This document shows, piece by piece, positions 9,462 to 18,824 of a stretch of 64,000 bases of DNA (position 1 is its first letter; each line of letters opens with the position of its first letter). The notes beneath the pieces are model-generated. The model was not told where the DNA came from, made no database searches, and saw nothing but the letters and a program-made list of their open reading frames with translations. The stretch is taken from NCBI RefSeq assembly GCF_003952185.1, contig NZ_RXFS01000012.1:124001-188000 (forward strand), given 5' to 3'. Both the position numbers and the translations under genes were made by a program. This DNA comes from Variovorax sp. 679 (GTDB lineage: Bacteria > Pseudomonadota > Gammaproteobacteria > Burkholderiales > Burkholderiaceae_C).

Positions 9462-10022
9462 ATGGCCTGGAAGAACATTGTCGGGAGTCCTTTCGACCTC
9501 GATTCATTCGACGCGTACTGCCACAGTCTCAGTTGGACATCGTGGCGCCCCTCGTTCCTCGTGGTTCACAACACCGGCGTGCCTTCGCTCGACCAGCGCC
9601 CCAAAGGATTCAGCAAGGCCCACATACAGAACCTGGTTTCCTTCTACCGCGACCAGAAAGGCTGGAGTGCCGGGCCGCATCTGTTCATCGACGACAGGCA
9701 GATCTGGGCATTCACGCCTCTTACCGTCTCTGGCGTGCATTCCCCGTCATGGAACAAGTTGTCCATCGGCATCGAGATGCTGGGCGACTACGACAAGGAC
9801 GAATTCAATTCCGGCAGAGGACTGGCGGTACACCAGAACACGGTCGGGGCCATGGCCACGCTCAGCGCTGTGCTCGGCCTTGACCCGTCGACGATCAGGC
9901 TTCACCGAGAAGACAAGGCGACAACGCACGCGTGTCCCGGCGTGAAGGTCCGCAAGATCGAATTGATCGATGAAGTTCAACGACTCATGGCCGTGCGTCA
10001 TACCGGCGAGCACCTCGCGTAG
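9462..10022 (+). CDS. N-acetylmuramoyl-L-alanine amidase (Amidase_2/PGRP-like)
   Basis: 186 residues with an Amidase_2 layout: first zinc-ligand histidine in FLVVHNTG (His36), the IGIEMLGDYD strand, and the C-terminal LHREDKATTHACPG block carrying His148 and Cys158. In T7 lysozyme the corresponding ligands are two His and one Cys, and its catalytic Lys position is His156 here. I start at the ATG at 9462 because GGAGGAGA lies six bases upstream. No signal peptide or membrane segment is visible, as in phage lysins and secreted effectors that use dedicated export. It precedes the patatin gene by 59 bases on the same strand, and the two may be co-transcribed. Confidence 0.85.
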   Translation: MAWKNIVGSPFDLDSFDAYCHSLSWTSWRPSFLVVHNTGVPSLDQRPKGFSKAHIQNLVSFYRDQKGWSAGPHLFIDDRQIWAFTPLTVSGVHSPSWNKLSIGIEMLGDYDKDEFNSGRGLAVHQNTVGAMATLSAVLGLDPSTIRLHREDKATTHACPGVKVRKIELIDEVQRLMAVRHTGEHLA

Positions 10023-10081
10023 TCCATCGACCGTTTGCATCCGAGCCCCGCGGGCGTATCGGCTCATCACCGGAGGAAGCC

Positions 10082-13000
10082 ATGGTTCCGAATGATTCAG
10101 CGAGGACCACCGGCACTCGCAACTGGCCGATCCGCCTGATCCGCTGGCTAGCCGGGTGCAGTGAAATCGAAGCGACCGCCGCGGCGCAAGCCGAGCCGGA
10201 ACAGCCGCTCAGTGAACTTGACAAGGCTATCCGGGAAAGGCGCAAGGCATGGGCCGCCGGGACTTCCGGCAATACACCAGGCTCCGATCCACAGGCATCT
10301 CAGCCAACCGCAAGGCCCACGCACAAATGGGGGCTCGCCCTTTCGGGCGGAGGCATCCGTAGTGCGACCTTCTGCCTCGGACTGACCGGATCGCTGGCAA
10401 AGAACAAGGTGCTCCTGCGTTTCGACCTGCTGTCCACGGTTTCGGGGGGCGGCTATTTCGGCGCGATGCTTGGCCGGCTGTTCAGCAGAGCCACGACGAC
10501 AACGCAGGCCGAGCAGATCCAGTCCGCATTGGGCGACGACGTCTCGCGCTGGTATCTGCTGTGGCTGCGAGCCAATGGGCGCTACCTCATTCCACGCGGT
10601 GCGAAAGACACTGCCTTCGCGCTGGCCGTGGTACTGCGCAACCTCGTGGCCATCCATGTCGAGATCGGACTGATTGCGCTGCTGCTGGGTCTGCTGCTCA
10701 CTGGCATCGATCTGTACGCATGGTGGGCACTGGCGCAGTGGGGGCCGAGCAACATTACGCGCTTCTTCGATGTCGTGGCGCATCTGTCGCCTTATCTTCC
10801 CGTGACCTGGTTGGTGTCACTGCTCTTCGTCGCATTGGCGGGCGTAGTGTCTGCCGCCTACTGGAATGTGCCTTGGTTGAGGCAGAACCCGGTATGGGTC
10901 TTGGGGGTTTCCGCGCTCGCGGCCGGGGCGCTCGTCTGGCTCGTTCTCTACCTCCGGGGAGACCCGTCCGCCGCGACCCAATACCGCTATGTGCTGTGCG
11001 TCGGGATCGCTGGATTGCTGGCAGGCTGGCTGGCAGGTGTCGCCGTGGCCACCGGCACCTACTTCGCCTCAGCCCATGCTCGCGGCATCAACTCGATCGA
11101 CTTGCGGGAAGACTGGACCCGCAACCGCTTGACGATCTTTCTCACGACACTTGGCCGGGTCATCGTCTTCCTGCTTGTTGCGGGCCTGGTCGACCGGGTG
11201 GCATGGACGATCGCCTTCGAACGCACGGTGATCCAGACCGGCGCATCGCTGGCCATTGCCGCCGCCGTGCTTCGCGCGGGCATGCCGCTGGTTTCCAAGC
11301 TGGCGCCGGGGTCGGGCAGCAGCGGCGCCCTGCTTCTGTTCGCCAGGCTCCTGGGCTACGCACTGACGTTCCTTCTGTTCGCCTGGTGGGTTTCGCTGGC
11401 TCACAAGGTCGTTCAGACCAGCCTGTTCGTGCCGACGCCTTCCAGCGGGCTCACGCTCGACTTCGACGCCGCACTGCAAACGTGGCTGCTGCTGGCTCTG
11501 CCTGTCGTCGCTTACCTCTTGTTGACGGGCAGGAACTTCAACTTCCTCAATCTTTCGTCGCTGCATGCGTTCTATCGGGCGAGGCTGGCCCGCAGCTATC
11601 TGGGCGCCGCGAATCCGCTGCGGTTTCCCGGCCCAGGCGGCAAGGAGCCTTCGATGGCCGACCCGCTGGCCTGCATCGCGCCGGTGCCTCAATTCCAGGG
11701 CACGGGATTCGCCCTGTCGCCGGTCGACAAGGTGACCGACGAAGACAACGTTCCCCTGACGGACTACAAGCCGCAATCCGCGGGCGCACCGGTGCACCTG
11801 ATCAACGCTTGCATCAACCAGACCATCGACCCGCGCGGCGGTTTGTTCAACCAGGACCGGCGCGGCCTTCCGCTGACGGTGGCGAGCAGTGGCCTCATAC
11901 GGGTGCCGGGCGCCGGCTGGAAAGTGATGCAAGGCGCAGACGGTCTGTCGCTGGCCGCGTGGACCGCGATTTCCGGGGCGGCTTTCGCGCCCGGTCTCGG
12001 GAGCCTGACAAGAGGCGGTATCTCGGCACTGGCCACCTTCGCTGGTGTTCGTCTCGGCTACTGGTGGCGGCACCAGGCACGCGAAAGCGCGATTGAAGCT
12101 CCACCAGTCGCATCGACACCAGAACCAGATGCAAGGGCCGGCGAGAACAAGAGCCTAAAGGGGAAATTCGGGAGCAAGTCCACCGCCGTACTGAGCGAGA
12201 TGACGGGGAGCTTTGCCGGCGGTCCCAAGGACGACTGGTTCCTGTCCGACGGCGGACACTTCGAGAACACCGGCGCGTATGCGCTGCTGGCCGAGCGGTG
12301 CGAACTCATCGTGGTGGCCGACTGCGGCGCGGACCCCGAATTCCTGTTCGAAGACCTGGAGAATCTGGTGCGAAAGGCCCGAATCGATCTCGGGGCCTAC
12401 ATCACGTTCCAGAAGCCGCGCACCGACACAAGCTTGCGAGACCCGCACGCCAGAACCGTCCGCGCGAAATTCGGTGCCCTCCAGGACCTGTCGTCACTGA
12501 ACAGCAGCGCCTGCCTGGCACTCGCCGAGGTTCGCTACACGGGACAGGACGAGCCGGGTGTGCTCGTCGTCGTCAAGCCCAACATGTGCGCGGGCCTGCC
12601 TGTGGATCTGACGAACTTCTGGAGCCAGAACCGGACTTTTCCCCAGCAGACGACGGTCGACCAGTTCTTCTCTGAAGCGCAGTGGGAGAGCTACTTCCAG
12701 TTGGGCCGCGAACTCGGCAAGTGCCTGAGCCCCGCCCTGCTGGCGAGGCTGGCCAGCCATTCGCAAACGTACTTCGAGAACGATCACCAGTCCGCATTCG
12801 AGGAGCGCGCCAAATCCGACTCGGCCCCGTTGCACCACAAGAAGCCGACGGCAAGCGCGGTGCAAGGCGACGAATCCGGAAGCAGCCGTGTTCCGGCGCG
12901 GAGCCTGTTGACCGCGGGTGCTGTCGGAACCACTGTGGGCCTGGGGGCGGTTGCCACCGTCAGCATCGGCGCCTGGCAGGCCATCGATGGCGTGCGGGCC

Positions 13001-14062
13001 TCGTACTCCAAGCAAGTTGCAACGGAGCGGGACGCGCTGAAAGACCTGACGGAGAAATGGGCCAAGGTGACGGACACCGCCGCCCAGGCCCCACAGGACA
13101 AGCCGGAGGAGATCGCAAAGAGGAAGGCCGCAGTATCGGAACTGGCCGCGGCGTTGGTGCACACGGCGGACACGCTGTGCCCATCCGACGAGGCGAAGTG
13201 GTACCAAAAGTCGACTTTCAGCGAAATGATCTTCCAGACGGCGCAAACCAGTTGCGCCACTACCTTCGGGTCCACCATGTCGCCCGACAGCGCCTGCGCA
13301 ACACTGCTGCAGATGAGCTCCGGCAAGGGGGCGGCCGAAATCCCGCGATGCCTGATTCAACCGGAGGGTCAGCGCAAGGAAAAGGAGCCTCCGGTTCCAG
13401 CGGGCTACTGGGGCTACGGCTATGCCGCGTCGGCGACGCGCCTTCTGGCCATGCATCCGTGCGATCCGCGCCGCAAAGCCAGGATGGGGGCCACCGAATG
13501 GCGCACCTGGCTGGATGGCAGAGGACTTTCCGTGGCATGCCCCGAGGCGCCACTCGCCGCCGCACCTACACCTGCTCCCGTACCTGCACCTGCCCCTGCC
13601 CCCACATCAGCGCCGCCACCTCCCTCGCCAAGTCCGTCGAATGTGTGCAAGGACATGACGATCTACATACAGATCTATGGTCCGGGACAGCGCGAACTGG
13701 CCAGGGCACTCCGACCAGATTGGCAAGCACTTGGTGCATCGGTGCCTCCGATCGAGGACGTCCAGGCGACGGCGAGCACAGCAGGCCGTCGATCCCCTTC
13801 TCCAGTAAAGCAGCCGGTCATCCGATATCCCCTGGTCGGAAGCGACACATCGGCACAGAAGTGTGCGATCGAAATGCACAAACACATGCCGGCAGGGTTT
13901 GCTCCTCCCAACGGATGGGCCATCGAGCCGCTTGCCGCACAGCTCAAGCCCTCGTCGAAAGCCATCGAGGTATGGATACCTCCCTGGTGGTTCGCGCTCA
14001 CCCCGGACAGGCCCCCTCCACCAGTCATACAAGACAAGAAACAGGAAGCACGGACAAAGTGA
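10082..14062 (+). CDS. large membrane-anchored patatin-like phospholipase
   Basis: 1326 residues, with a GGAGGAAG ribosome-binding site before the ATG. The patatin oxyanion motif SGGGIRSATF is at 88-97. The nucleophile is Ser121 in STVSGGGYFG. The catalytic aspartate motif is Asp723-Gly-Gly in WFLSDGGHFENTG. Unlike compact patatins, about 300 residues with several hydrophobic segments (about 180-500) are inserted between nucleophile and aspartate. A further hydrophobic segment (about 940-965) is followed by a helical region, a Pro/Ala-rich linker (about 1160-1186) and a C-terminal domain starting DMTIYIQIYGPGQRELARAL. That domain resembles small C-terminal modules of bacterial caspase- or patatin-type effector proteins; this is from memory. 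It is expected to cleave membrane lipids. Confidence 0.85.
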   Translation: MVPNDSARTTGTRNWPIRLIRWLAGCSEIEATAAAQAEPEQPLSELDKAIRERRKAWAAGTSGNTPGSDPQASQPTARPTHKWGLALSGGGIRSATFCLGLTGSLAKNKVLLRFDLLSTVSGGGYFGAMLGRLFSRATTTTQAEQIQSALGDDVSRWYLLWLRANGRYLIPRGAKDTAFALAVVLRNLVAIHVEIGLIALLLGLLLTGIDLYAWWALAQWGPSNITRFFDVVAHLSPYLPVTWLVSLLFVALAGVVSAAYWNVPWLRQNPVWVLGVSALAAGALVWLVLYLRGDPSAATQYRYVLCVGIAGLLAGWLAGVAVATGTYFASAHARGINSIDLREDWTRNRLTIFLTTLGRVIVFLLVAGLVDRVAWTIAFERTVIQTGASLAIAAAVLRAGMPLVSKLAPGSGSSGALLLFARLLGYALTFLLFAWWVSLAHKVVQTSLFVPTPSSGLTLDFDAALQTWLLLALPVVAYLLLTGRNFNFLNLSSLHAFYRARLARSYLGAANPLRFPGPGGKEPSMADPLACIAPVPQFQGTGFALSPVDKVTDEDNVPLTDYKPQSAGAPVHLINACINQTIDPRGGLFNQDRRGLPLTVASSGLIRVPGAGWKVMQGADGLSLAAWTAISGAAFAPGLGSLTRGGISALATFAGVRLGYWWRHQARESAIEAPPVASTPEPDARAGENKSLKGKFGSKSTAVLSEMTGSFAGGPKDDWFLSDGGHFENTGAYALLAERCELIVVADCGADPEFLFEDLENLVRKARIDLGAYITFQKPRTDTSLRDPHARTVRAKFGALQDLSSLNSSACLALAEVRYTGQDEPGVLVVVKPNMCAGLPVDLTNFWSQNRTFPQQTTVDQFFSEAQWESYFQLGRELGKCLSPALLARLASHSQTYFENDHQSAFEERAKSDSAPLHHKKPTASAVQGDESGSSRVPARSLLTAGAVGTTVGLGAVATVSIGAWQAIDGVRASYSKQVATERDALKDLTEKWAKVTDTAAQAPQDKPEEIAKRKAAVSELAAALVHTADTLCPSDEAKWYQKSTFSEMIFQTAQTSCATTFGSTMSPDSACATLLQMSSGKGAAEIPRCLIQPEGQRKEKEPPVPAGYWGYGYAASATRLLAMHPCDPRRKARMGATEWRTWLDGRGLSVACPEAPLAAAPTPAPVPAPAPAPTSAPPPPSPSPSNVCKDMTIYIQIYGPGQRELARALRPDWQALGASVPPIEDVQATASTAGRRSPSPVKQPVIRYPLVGSDTSAQKCAIEMHKHMPAGFAPPNGWAIEPLAAQLKPSSKAIEVWIPPWWFALTPDRPPPPVIQDKKQEARTK

Positions 14063-14219
14063 TTCGCTCCTGGGACCCACGCAATGCTCGACTGCCCGAA
14101 CGCTACAGCGGGAAAACCTTAAGTCTCCCGCCCGACTTCGTTCCTACAGTTGCGACTGACCCGGGAGGCTGACGGACCCGCGGGTCGGCTCAAGAACCGA
14201 CACGAAGAAAGGAGTCGCC

Positions 14220-15842
14220 ATGGAATTCGACTACGTGATCGTGGGTGGCGGCTCCGGTGGCGCCACGCTGGCCGGAAGGCTCAGCGAAGACCCCGCCGTG
14301 CAGGTCTGCCTGGTGGAAGCGGGCGGCGACGGGCGGGGCATCCTGGTACGGGCGCCGGCCGGCGCGGCGGCCATGATCTCGGGACGCCCGCGCATCAACA
14401 ACTACGCCTACCAGACCGTGCCGCAGCCCGGCCTGAACGGGCGCCGCGGCTACCAGCCGCGCGGGCGCTGCCTGGGCGGCTCCAGCGCCATCAACGCCAT
14501 GCTCTATGTGCGCGGCCACCCCGACGACTACGACGACTGGGAGCGTGCCGGCTGCACGGGCTGGTCCTTCGACGACGTGCTGCCCTTCTTCAAGCGCGCC
14601 GAGGGCAACCAGCGCGGCGAAAGCGCGATGCACGGCGCCGGCGGCCCGCTGCAGGTGGCCGACCAGCAGTCGCCGCGCGGCATCAGCGAAGCCTTCGTGC
14701 GCGCCGCGATGGAATGCGGCATCCCGCGCAACGACGACTTCAACGACGGCGTGCAGGAAGGCGCCGGGCTCTACCAGGTCACGCAGTTCCACGGCGGCGC
14801 GAAGAACGGCGAGCGCTGCTCGGCCGCTGCGGCCTACCTGCATCCGGTGATGAGTTCGCGCTCGAACCTCACCGTGCTGACCGGCGTGCAGGCGCAGCGC
14901 GTGCTGCTCGACGAGCGTCGCGCCACCGGCGTCGAGGTGCGGCGCGACGGCGAGATCGACACCCTCTTCGCGCGCCGCGAGGTCGTGCTGTGCGGCGGCG
15001 CCTTCAACTCGCCTCAGCTGCTGATGCTGTCGGGCATCGGCGATCCGACCGAACTGGCGAGCCACGGCATCGCGGTGCACCATGCGCTGCCGGGCGTGGG
15101 ACGCAACCTGCAGGACCACGTCGACTTCATCCTCGCCTACCGCACAAAGGAAAAGGGCCTGCCGGGGCTGGGCCCCGCCGGCCTGCTCAACTTCGCGAAG
15201 GCCATTCCCGAATGGCGGCGCAGCGGCAAGGGATTGGTGGCCACGCCCTTCGCCGAGGCGGGCGCCTTCATCAGGACATCACCCGGACTGCACAAGCCCG
15301 ACCTGCAGCTGCACTTCGTGATCGGGCTGGTCGACGACCACGCGCGCAAGCTGCATGGCGGCTTCGGCTTTTCATGCCACGCCTGCGTGCTGCGGCCCAA
15401 CGGACGCGGCGACGTGCGCCTGAACGATGCCAACCCCGCATCGCCGCCGCGCATCGATCCGCGGTTCCTGTCGGACGAACAGGACGTGGCTCGGCTGCTG
15501 GCCGGCGTGAAGAAGATGCGCGAGATCCTGCGCGCGCCCGCGCTGGTGAAGTACCGGCAGGCGGAGTTCTACACGGCCGACGCGCAAACCGACGAGCAGC
15601 TGCTGCAGCACATCCGCGCCCGCGCCGACACCATCTACCACCCCGTGGGCACCTGCAGGATGGGCACGGACGACATGGCCGTGGTCGACGCGAAGCTGCG
15701 CGTGCACGGCATCGAGAACCTGCGCGTGGTCGATGCCTCGGTGATGCCGACGCTGATCGGCGGCAACACCAACGCGCCAACCATCATGATCGCGGAGCGC
15801 GCCGCCGACTGGATGCGCGGGCCGCTGACCTTCGATCGCTAG
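14220..15842 (+). CDS. GMC-family FAD oxidoreductase (choline/alcohol dehydrogenase-like)
   Basis: 540 residues, full GMC length. The N-terminal FAD motif is VIVGGGSGGATLAGRLSED (GGGSGG at 9-14), followed by EAGG, the PROSITE-type segment RGRCLGGSSAINAMLYVRG near 80-98, and the C-terminal active site YHPVGTCRMG (His474) with GGNTNAPT (about 514-521). No signal peptide is seen. Relatives oxidise aliphatic alcohols, choline or polyethylene glycol. GAAAGGAG precedes the ATG. The gene runs convergently into the lacI-type gene, and both stop codons use the same CTAG at 15839-15842. The substrate is not readable from sequence. Confidence 0.88.
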   Translation: MEFDYVIVGGGSGGATLAGRLSEDPAVQVCLVEAGGDGRGILVRAPAGAAAMISGRPRINNYAYQTVPQPGLNGRRGYQPRGRCLGGSSAINAMLYVRGHPDDYDDWERAGCTGWSFDDVLPFFKRAEGNQRGESAMHGAGGPLQVADQQSPRGISEAFVRAAMECGIPRNDDFNDGVQEGAGLYQVTQFHGGAKNGERCSAAAAYLHPVMSSRSNLTVLTGVQAQRVLLDERRATGVEVRRDGEIDTLFARREVVLCGGAFNSPQLLMLSGIGDPTELASHGIAVHHALPGVGRNLQDHVDFILAYRTKEKGLPGLGPAGLLNFAKAIPEWRRSGKGLVATPFAEAGAFIRTSPGLHKPDLQLHFVIGLVDDHARKLHGGFGFSCHACVLRPNGRGDVRLNDANPASPPRIDPRFLSDEQDVARLLAGVKKMREILRAPALVKYRQAEFYTADAQTDEQLLQHIRARADTIYHPVGTCRMGTDDMAVVDAKLRVHGIENLRVVDASVMPTLIGGNTNAPTIMIAERAADWMRGPLTFDR

Positions 15843-16864
15843 GCTGCCCTCGACGAGCCCCGCACCACCAGTTCGCCTGGCAGCAGCAACTGGCGCGGCG
15901 CTGCATCCAGCCCGCGGAGTCGTTCGATCAGGCAGGTCGCGGCCGCGCGGCCGATGGCGTCGGTGGGCTGCGCCACGGTGCTCAGGCCGGGCCCGATGAG
16001 CGAGGCCCATTCGGGATCGTCGAAGCCCACGAAGCCCAGGTCGCTGCCGTACTGCCAGCCCAGCCGCGCCATCGCCTGCGCGACACGCAGCGTGACGACC
16101 GCATTGCCCGCGACCACCGCCGCGCGGCGGCCTCGCCTGGCGCGCTGGCGCAAGGCACGCAGGGCCGCGTCGAGCGCATCGGTCTCGCCCTCGACCGATT
16201 CGAACACCTCGCCCGCCACGCGCGGCTCGTGCGCGGCCACGCAGGTGCCGAAGGCGGCCGTGCGTTCGCGCCGGGAGCTCACGCCTTTCTGCGGCTCGGT
16301 GACATAGAGCAGCTCGCGATACCCGCCCTCGACCAGATGGCCGCAGGTGGCGGTCATCGCGGCGTGGTTGTCGAGCGAGACGAAATCGGTGTGCATGCCG
16401 GTGTGGCGCCGGTCCACCAGCACCGCCGGCTTGCCGTGCAGCGTGACCGCGTCGACCACGTTGCTGCCGCGCCCCAGCGTGTTGAGGATGAAGCCGTCGA
16501 CCTGGTAGCCCGCGAGCGCATCGATGGCCTCGCGCTCGCGTTCGCTCTCGTTGCCGAGGTTGAAGAGCATCACAAGATAGCCGGCGTCCTGGCAGGCCTT
16601 CTCGGCGCCGCGCAGCACCGCGACGGAATACGGGTTGGTGATGTCGGCCACGATCAGGCCGATGAGCCGCGAGCGGCCATGGCTCAGCGCCTGCGCCATC
16701 GGGCTCGGCGAATAGGCCAGCTTGGCGATGGCGATCTCGACGCGCGCGGCGATGTCGGGGCTCAGCAGCCGCTCGCGATGATTGAGAAAGCGCGAGACGG
16801 TGGCCTTGGAGACGCCGGCCTCTTCGGCGACGTCGGCAATGGTGGCGCGGCCCGTGGGCTTCAT
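15839..16864 (-). CDS. ptxS: LacI-family repressor, probable PtxS orthologue
   Basis: 341 residues. The LacI helix-turn-helix is ATIADVAEEAGVSKATVSRF at about 7-26, followed by the hinge helix SPMAQALSHGRSRLIGLIV and a periplasmic-binding-protein-like effector domain (GFVGFDDPEWASLIGPGLST). I use the ATG at 16864; the longer frame overlaps the kguD gene with non-family residues. It is the last gene of the kgu operon, one base behind the reductase gene. The operon promoter carries TGAAACCGGTTTCA, which as I recall is the sequence bound by PtxS in Pseudomonas, where PtxS represses kgu genes and responds to 2-ketogluconate. Family membership is certain; the PtxS name rests on this context. Confidence 0.85.
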   Translation of the reverse strand: MKPTGRATIADVAEEAGVSKATVSRFLNHRERLLSPDIAARVEIAIAKLAYSPSPMAQALSHGRSRLIGLIVADITNPYSVAVLRGAEKACQDAGYLVMLFNLGNESEREREAIDALAGYQVDGFILNTLGRGSNVVDAVTLHGKPAVLVDRRHTGMHTDFVSLDNHAAMTATCGHLVEGGYRELLYVTEPQKGVSSRRERTAAFGTCVAAHEPRVAGEVFESVEGETDALDAALRALRQRARRGRRAAVVAGNAVVTLRVAQAMARLGWQYGSDLGFVGFDDPEWASLIGPGLSTVAQPTDAIGRAAATCLIERLRGLDAAPRQLLLPGELVVRGSSRAA

Positions 16865-16865
16865 C

Positions 16866-17849
16866 TCACGCGGCAGAGGTGTCGTAGGGCGCCGTCGGCT
16901 TCTCGCCGGCCAGCACCTGCAGCAGGTTCGTCGTCGCAAGCTCGGCCATGGCGTGGCGCGTCTCGTGCGTCGCCGAGCCGATGTGCGGCAGCGGCGTCAC
17001 GCGCGGGTGCGTGCGCAGCGGCGAATCGGCCGGCAGTGGCTCCTTCGCGAACACGTCCAAGCCGGCGGCGCGCAGCGTGCCGTGGTCGAGCGCATTCAGC
17101 AGCGCTTCTTCGTTCACCGTGGCACCACGGCCGCCGTTGATGAAAGCCGCGCCGGGCTTCATGCGCGCGAAGAAGGCGGCGTCGATCATGCCGCGCGTGG
17201 CCTCGGTCAGCGGCAGCATCGCGAGCACGATGTCGGAGCGCGCGAGCAGGTCATTCAACGGCGCGTGCGTGGCGCGGCCCTGCAGCTCGGGCGCTTGCGC
17301 GGCCAGGTCGACCGGGCGGCGTGCGTGGTAGAGCACCGGCATGCCGAAGCCAAGGGCCGCACGGCGTGCCACGGCCTGGCCGATGCGGCCGAAGCCGAGG
17401 ATGCCCAGCGTCTTGCCGTGCACGTCGGTGCCGAAGAGTTCCTCGCCGATGTTCTTCGTCCAGCGGCCTTCGCGCACCATGGTCGAGAGCTCGACCACGC
17501 GGCGCTGCGTGGCCATGAGGATCGCGAACACGGTGTCGGCCACCGTCTCGGTGAGCACGTCCGGCGTGTGGCACAGCGCGATGCCGCGCTTGTGGAGTTC
17601 GGCCAGCGGATAGTTGTCGACGCCGACCGACACGCTGGAAATCACCTGGAGCTGCGGCGCCGCATCGAGCAGCGCGGCATCGACCGGGTGGCTGGAGCCG
17701 ATCAGCCCGTTCGCGGTGTGCAGCGCGGCGGCGAAGGCTTCGGGCTCCTTGCGCGGATCGGCCACGACCACATGGTGCGCGGCCTGCAGGCGCGCCAGCT
17801 GGTCTGCGGGCAACGGGCGGAAGACGAGGACGTTCTTCTGTTGCGTCAT
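16866..17849 (-). CDS. kguD: D-2-hydroxyacid dehydrogenase, probable 2-ketogluconate-6-phosphate reductase
   Basis: 327 residues, with the nucleotide-binding motif GILGFGRIGQAVA and the catalytic triad of the D-2-hydroxyacid dehydrogenase family: Arg in INGGRGATVNE, Glu in DVFAKEPLP and His in PLPHIGSATHETR. The ATG at 17849 opens the family sequence; a longer frame upstream reads out of the kinase gene. It lies five bases behind the kinase gene and one base before ptxS. In Pseudomonas the equivalent product KguD reduces 2-keto-6-phosphogluconate to 6-phosphogluconate. By sequence alone it could also be a glyoxylate/hydroxypyruvate reductase (GhrB-like), so the specific name depends on the operon context. 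Confidence 0.83.
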   Translation of the reverse strand: MTQQKNVLVFRPLPADQLARLQAAHHVVVADPRKEPEAFAAALHTANGLIGSSHPVDAALLDAAPQLQVISSVSVGVDNYPLAELHKRGIALCHTPDVLTETVADTVFAILMATQRRVVELSTMVREGRWTKNIGEELFGTDVHGKTLGILGFGRIGQAVARRAALGFGMPVLYHARRPVDLAAQAPELQGRATHAPLNDLLARSDIVLAMLPLTEATRGMIDAAFFARMKPGAAFINGGRGATVNEEALLNALDHGTLRAAGLDVFAKEPLPADSPLRTHPRVTPLPHIGSATHETRHAMAELATTNLLQVLAGEKPTAPYDTSAA

Positions 17850-17854
17850 GGCGT

Positions 17855-18808
17855 TCAGAGCCCCGCTTCCTCGAGCTGCGCCCGCGTCGGCAGGCCTTCG
17901 GTATCCCCCAGCACCTGCACGGCGCGCGCGCCGATCCATGCGCCGCGGCGCACGGCATCGGGAACGCTCCTGCCTTCGAGCAGCGCGCTCACCACGCCGG
18001 CCGCGAAGCCGTCGCCGGCGCCCACGGTGTCGATCACTTCCTTCACCGGGAAGCCGTCGACACGGCCGGTGCCGGCCACGTCGCTGTCGTAGTAGGCGCC
18101 CTCGGCGCCGAGCTTCACGACCACCAGCTTCGCACCGCGCTCGCGGTAGAACTTCGCCACGTCTTCCGGCTTGGTGTGGCCGGTGAGCAGCAGGCCCTCC
18201 TCGATGCCGGGCAGCACCCAGTCGGCGCGCGAGGCGAGTTCGTTGACCCAATGGCGCATGGTCTCGGTGGAAGACCACAGCGTGGGGCGCAGGTTGGTGT
18301 CGAAGGAGATGGTGCGGCCGGCGGCGCGCATCACGTCCATGCTCTTGAGCGCGGCCTGCAGGCTGGTGTCGGAGATGGCGGCGAACACGCCGGTGGCGTG
18401 CAGGTGGCGCGCCGAGCGCAGCCAGGCTTCGTCGACATCGGCCGGGCCCATGTGGCTCGCGGCCGAGCCCTTGCGGTGGTATTCGATCGGCGGGTCGCTG
18501 CCGTCGGTGACGCGGCCCTTGAACTGGAAGCCTGTGCGCTGCGTCGCGTCGGTAATCACGTGCGAGCAGTCGATGCCCTCGGCGCGCATCGCGGCCAGCA
18601 GCGCGCGGCCCATCGAGTCGGTGCCGAGCCGGCTGGCCCAGCCCACCTTGAGGCCGAGGCGCGAGAGGCCGATGGCCACGTTGGTCTCGGCGCCGGCGGT
18701 GCGCTTGTGGAAGGACTGTGCGTCCTCCAGCGGGCCGGGCCGGTCGGCCACGAGCAGCAGCATGGCCTCGCCGAAAAGTGCGACGTCGAAGGCGGCGGGT
18801 TCCGTCAT
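17855..18808 (-). CDS. kguK: PfkB-family sugar kinase, probable 2-ketogluconate kinase
   Basis: 317 residues from the ATG at 18808. PfkB signatures are present: an N-terminal ALFGEAMLLL strand, the TAGAETNVAIGLSRLG substrate-binding segment and the C-terminal DTVGAGDGFAAG motif with the catalytic Asp near residue 257. Closest in character to 2-keto-3-deoxygluconate kinases. In the kgu pathway KguK phosphorylates imported 2-ketogluconate at C6. The next gene, the reductase, would complete conversion to 6-phosphogluconate. A KDG kinase role is the main alternative. Confidence 0.83.
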   Translation of the reverse strand: MTEPAAFDVALFGEAMLLLVADRPGPLEDAQSFHKRTAGAETNVAIGLSRLGLKVGWASRLGTDSMGRALLAAMRAEGIDCSHVITDATQRTGFQFKGRVTDGSDPPIEYHRKGSAASHMGPADVDEAWLRSARHLHATGVFAAISDTSLQAALKSMDVMRAAGRTISFDTNLRPTLWSSTETMRHWVNELASRADWVLPGIEEGLLLTGHTKPEDVAKFYRERGAKLVVVKLGAEGAYYDSDVAGTGRVDGFPVKEVIDTVGAGDGFAAGVVSALLEGRSVPDAVRRGAWIGARAVQVLGDTEGLPTRAQLEEAGL

Positions 18809-18824
18809 GTGTTTTCTTGTGTGC

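Noticed and set aside
14150..17140. A 996-codon open frame on the plus strand over the GMC oxidoreductase and ptxS genes
   Set aside because: Arg/Ala/His-rich, no family motif; it is a shadow of two well-supported genes in other frames, usual in high-GC DNA.
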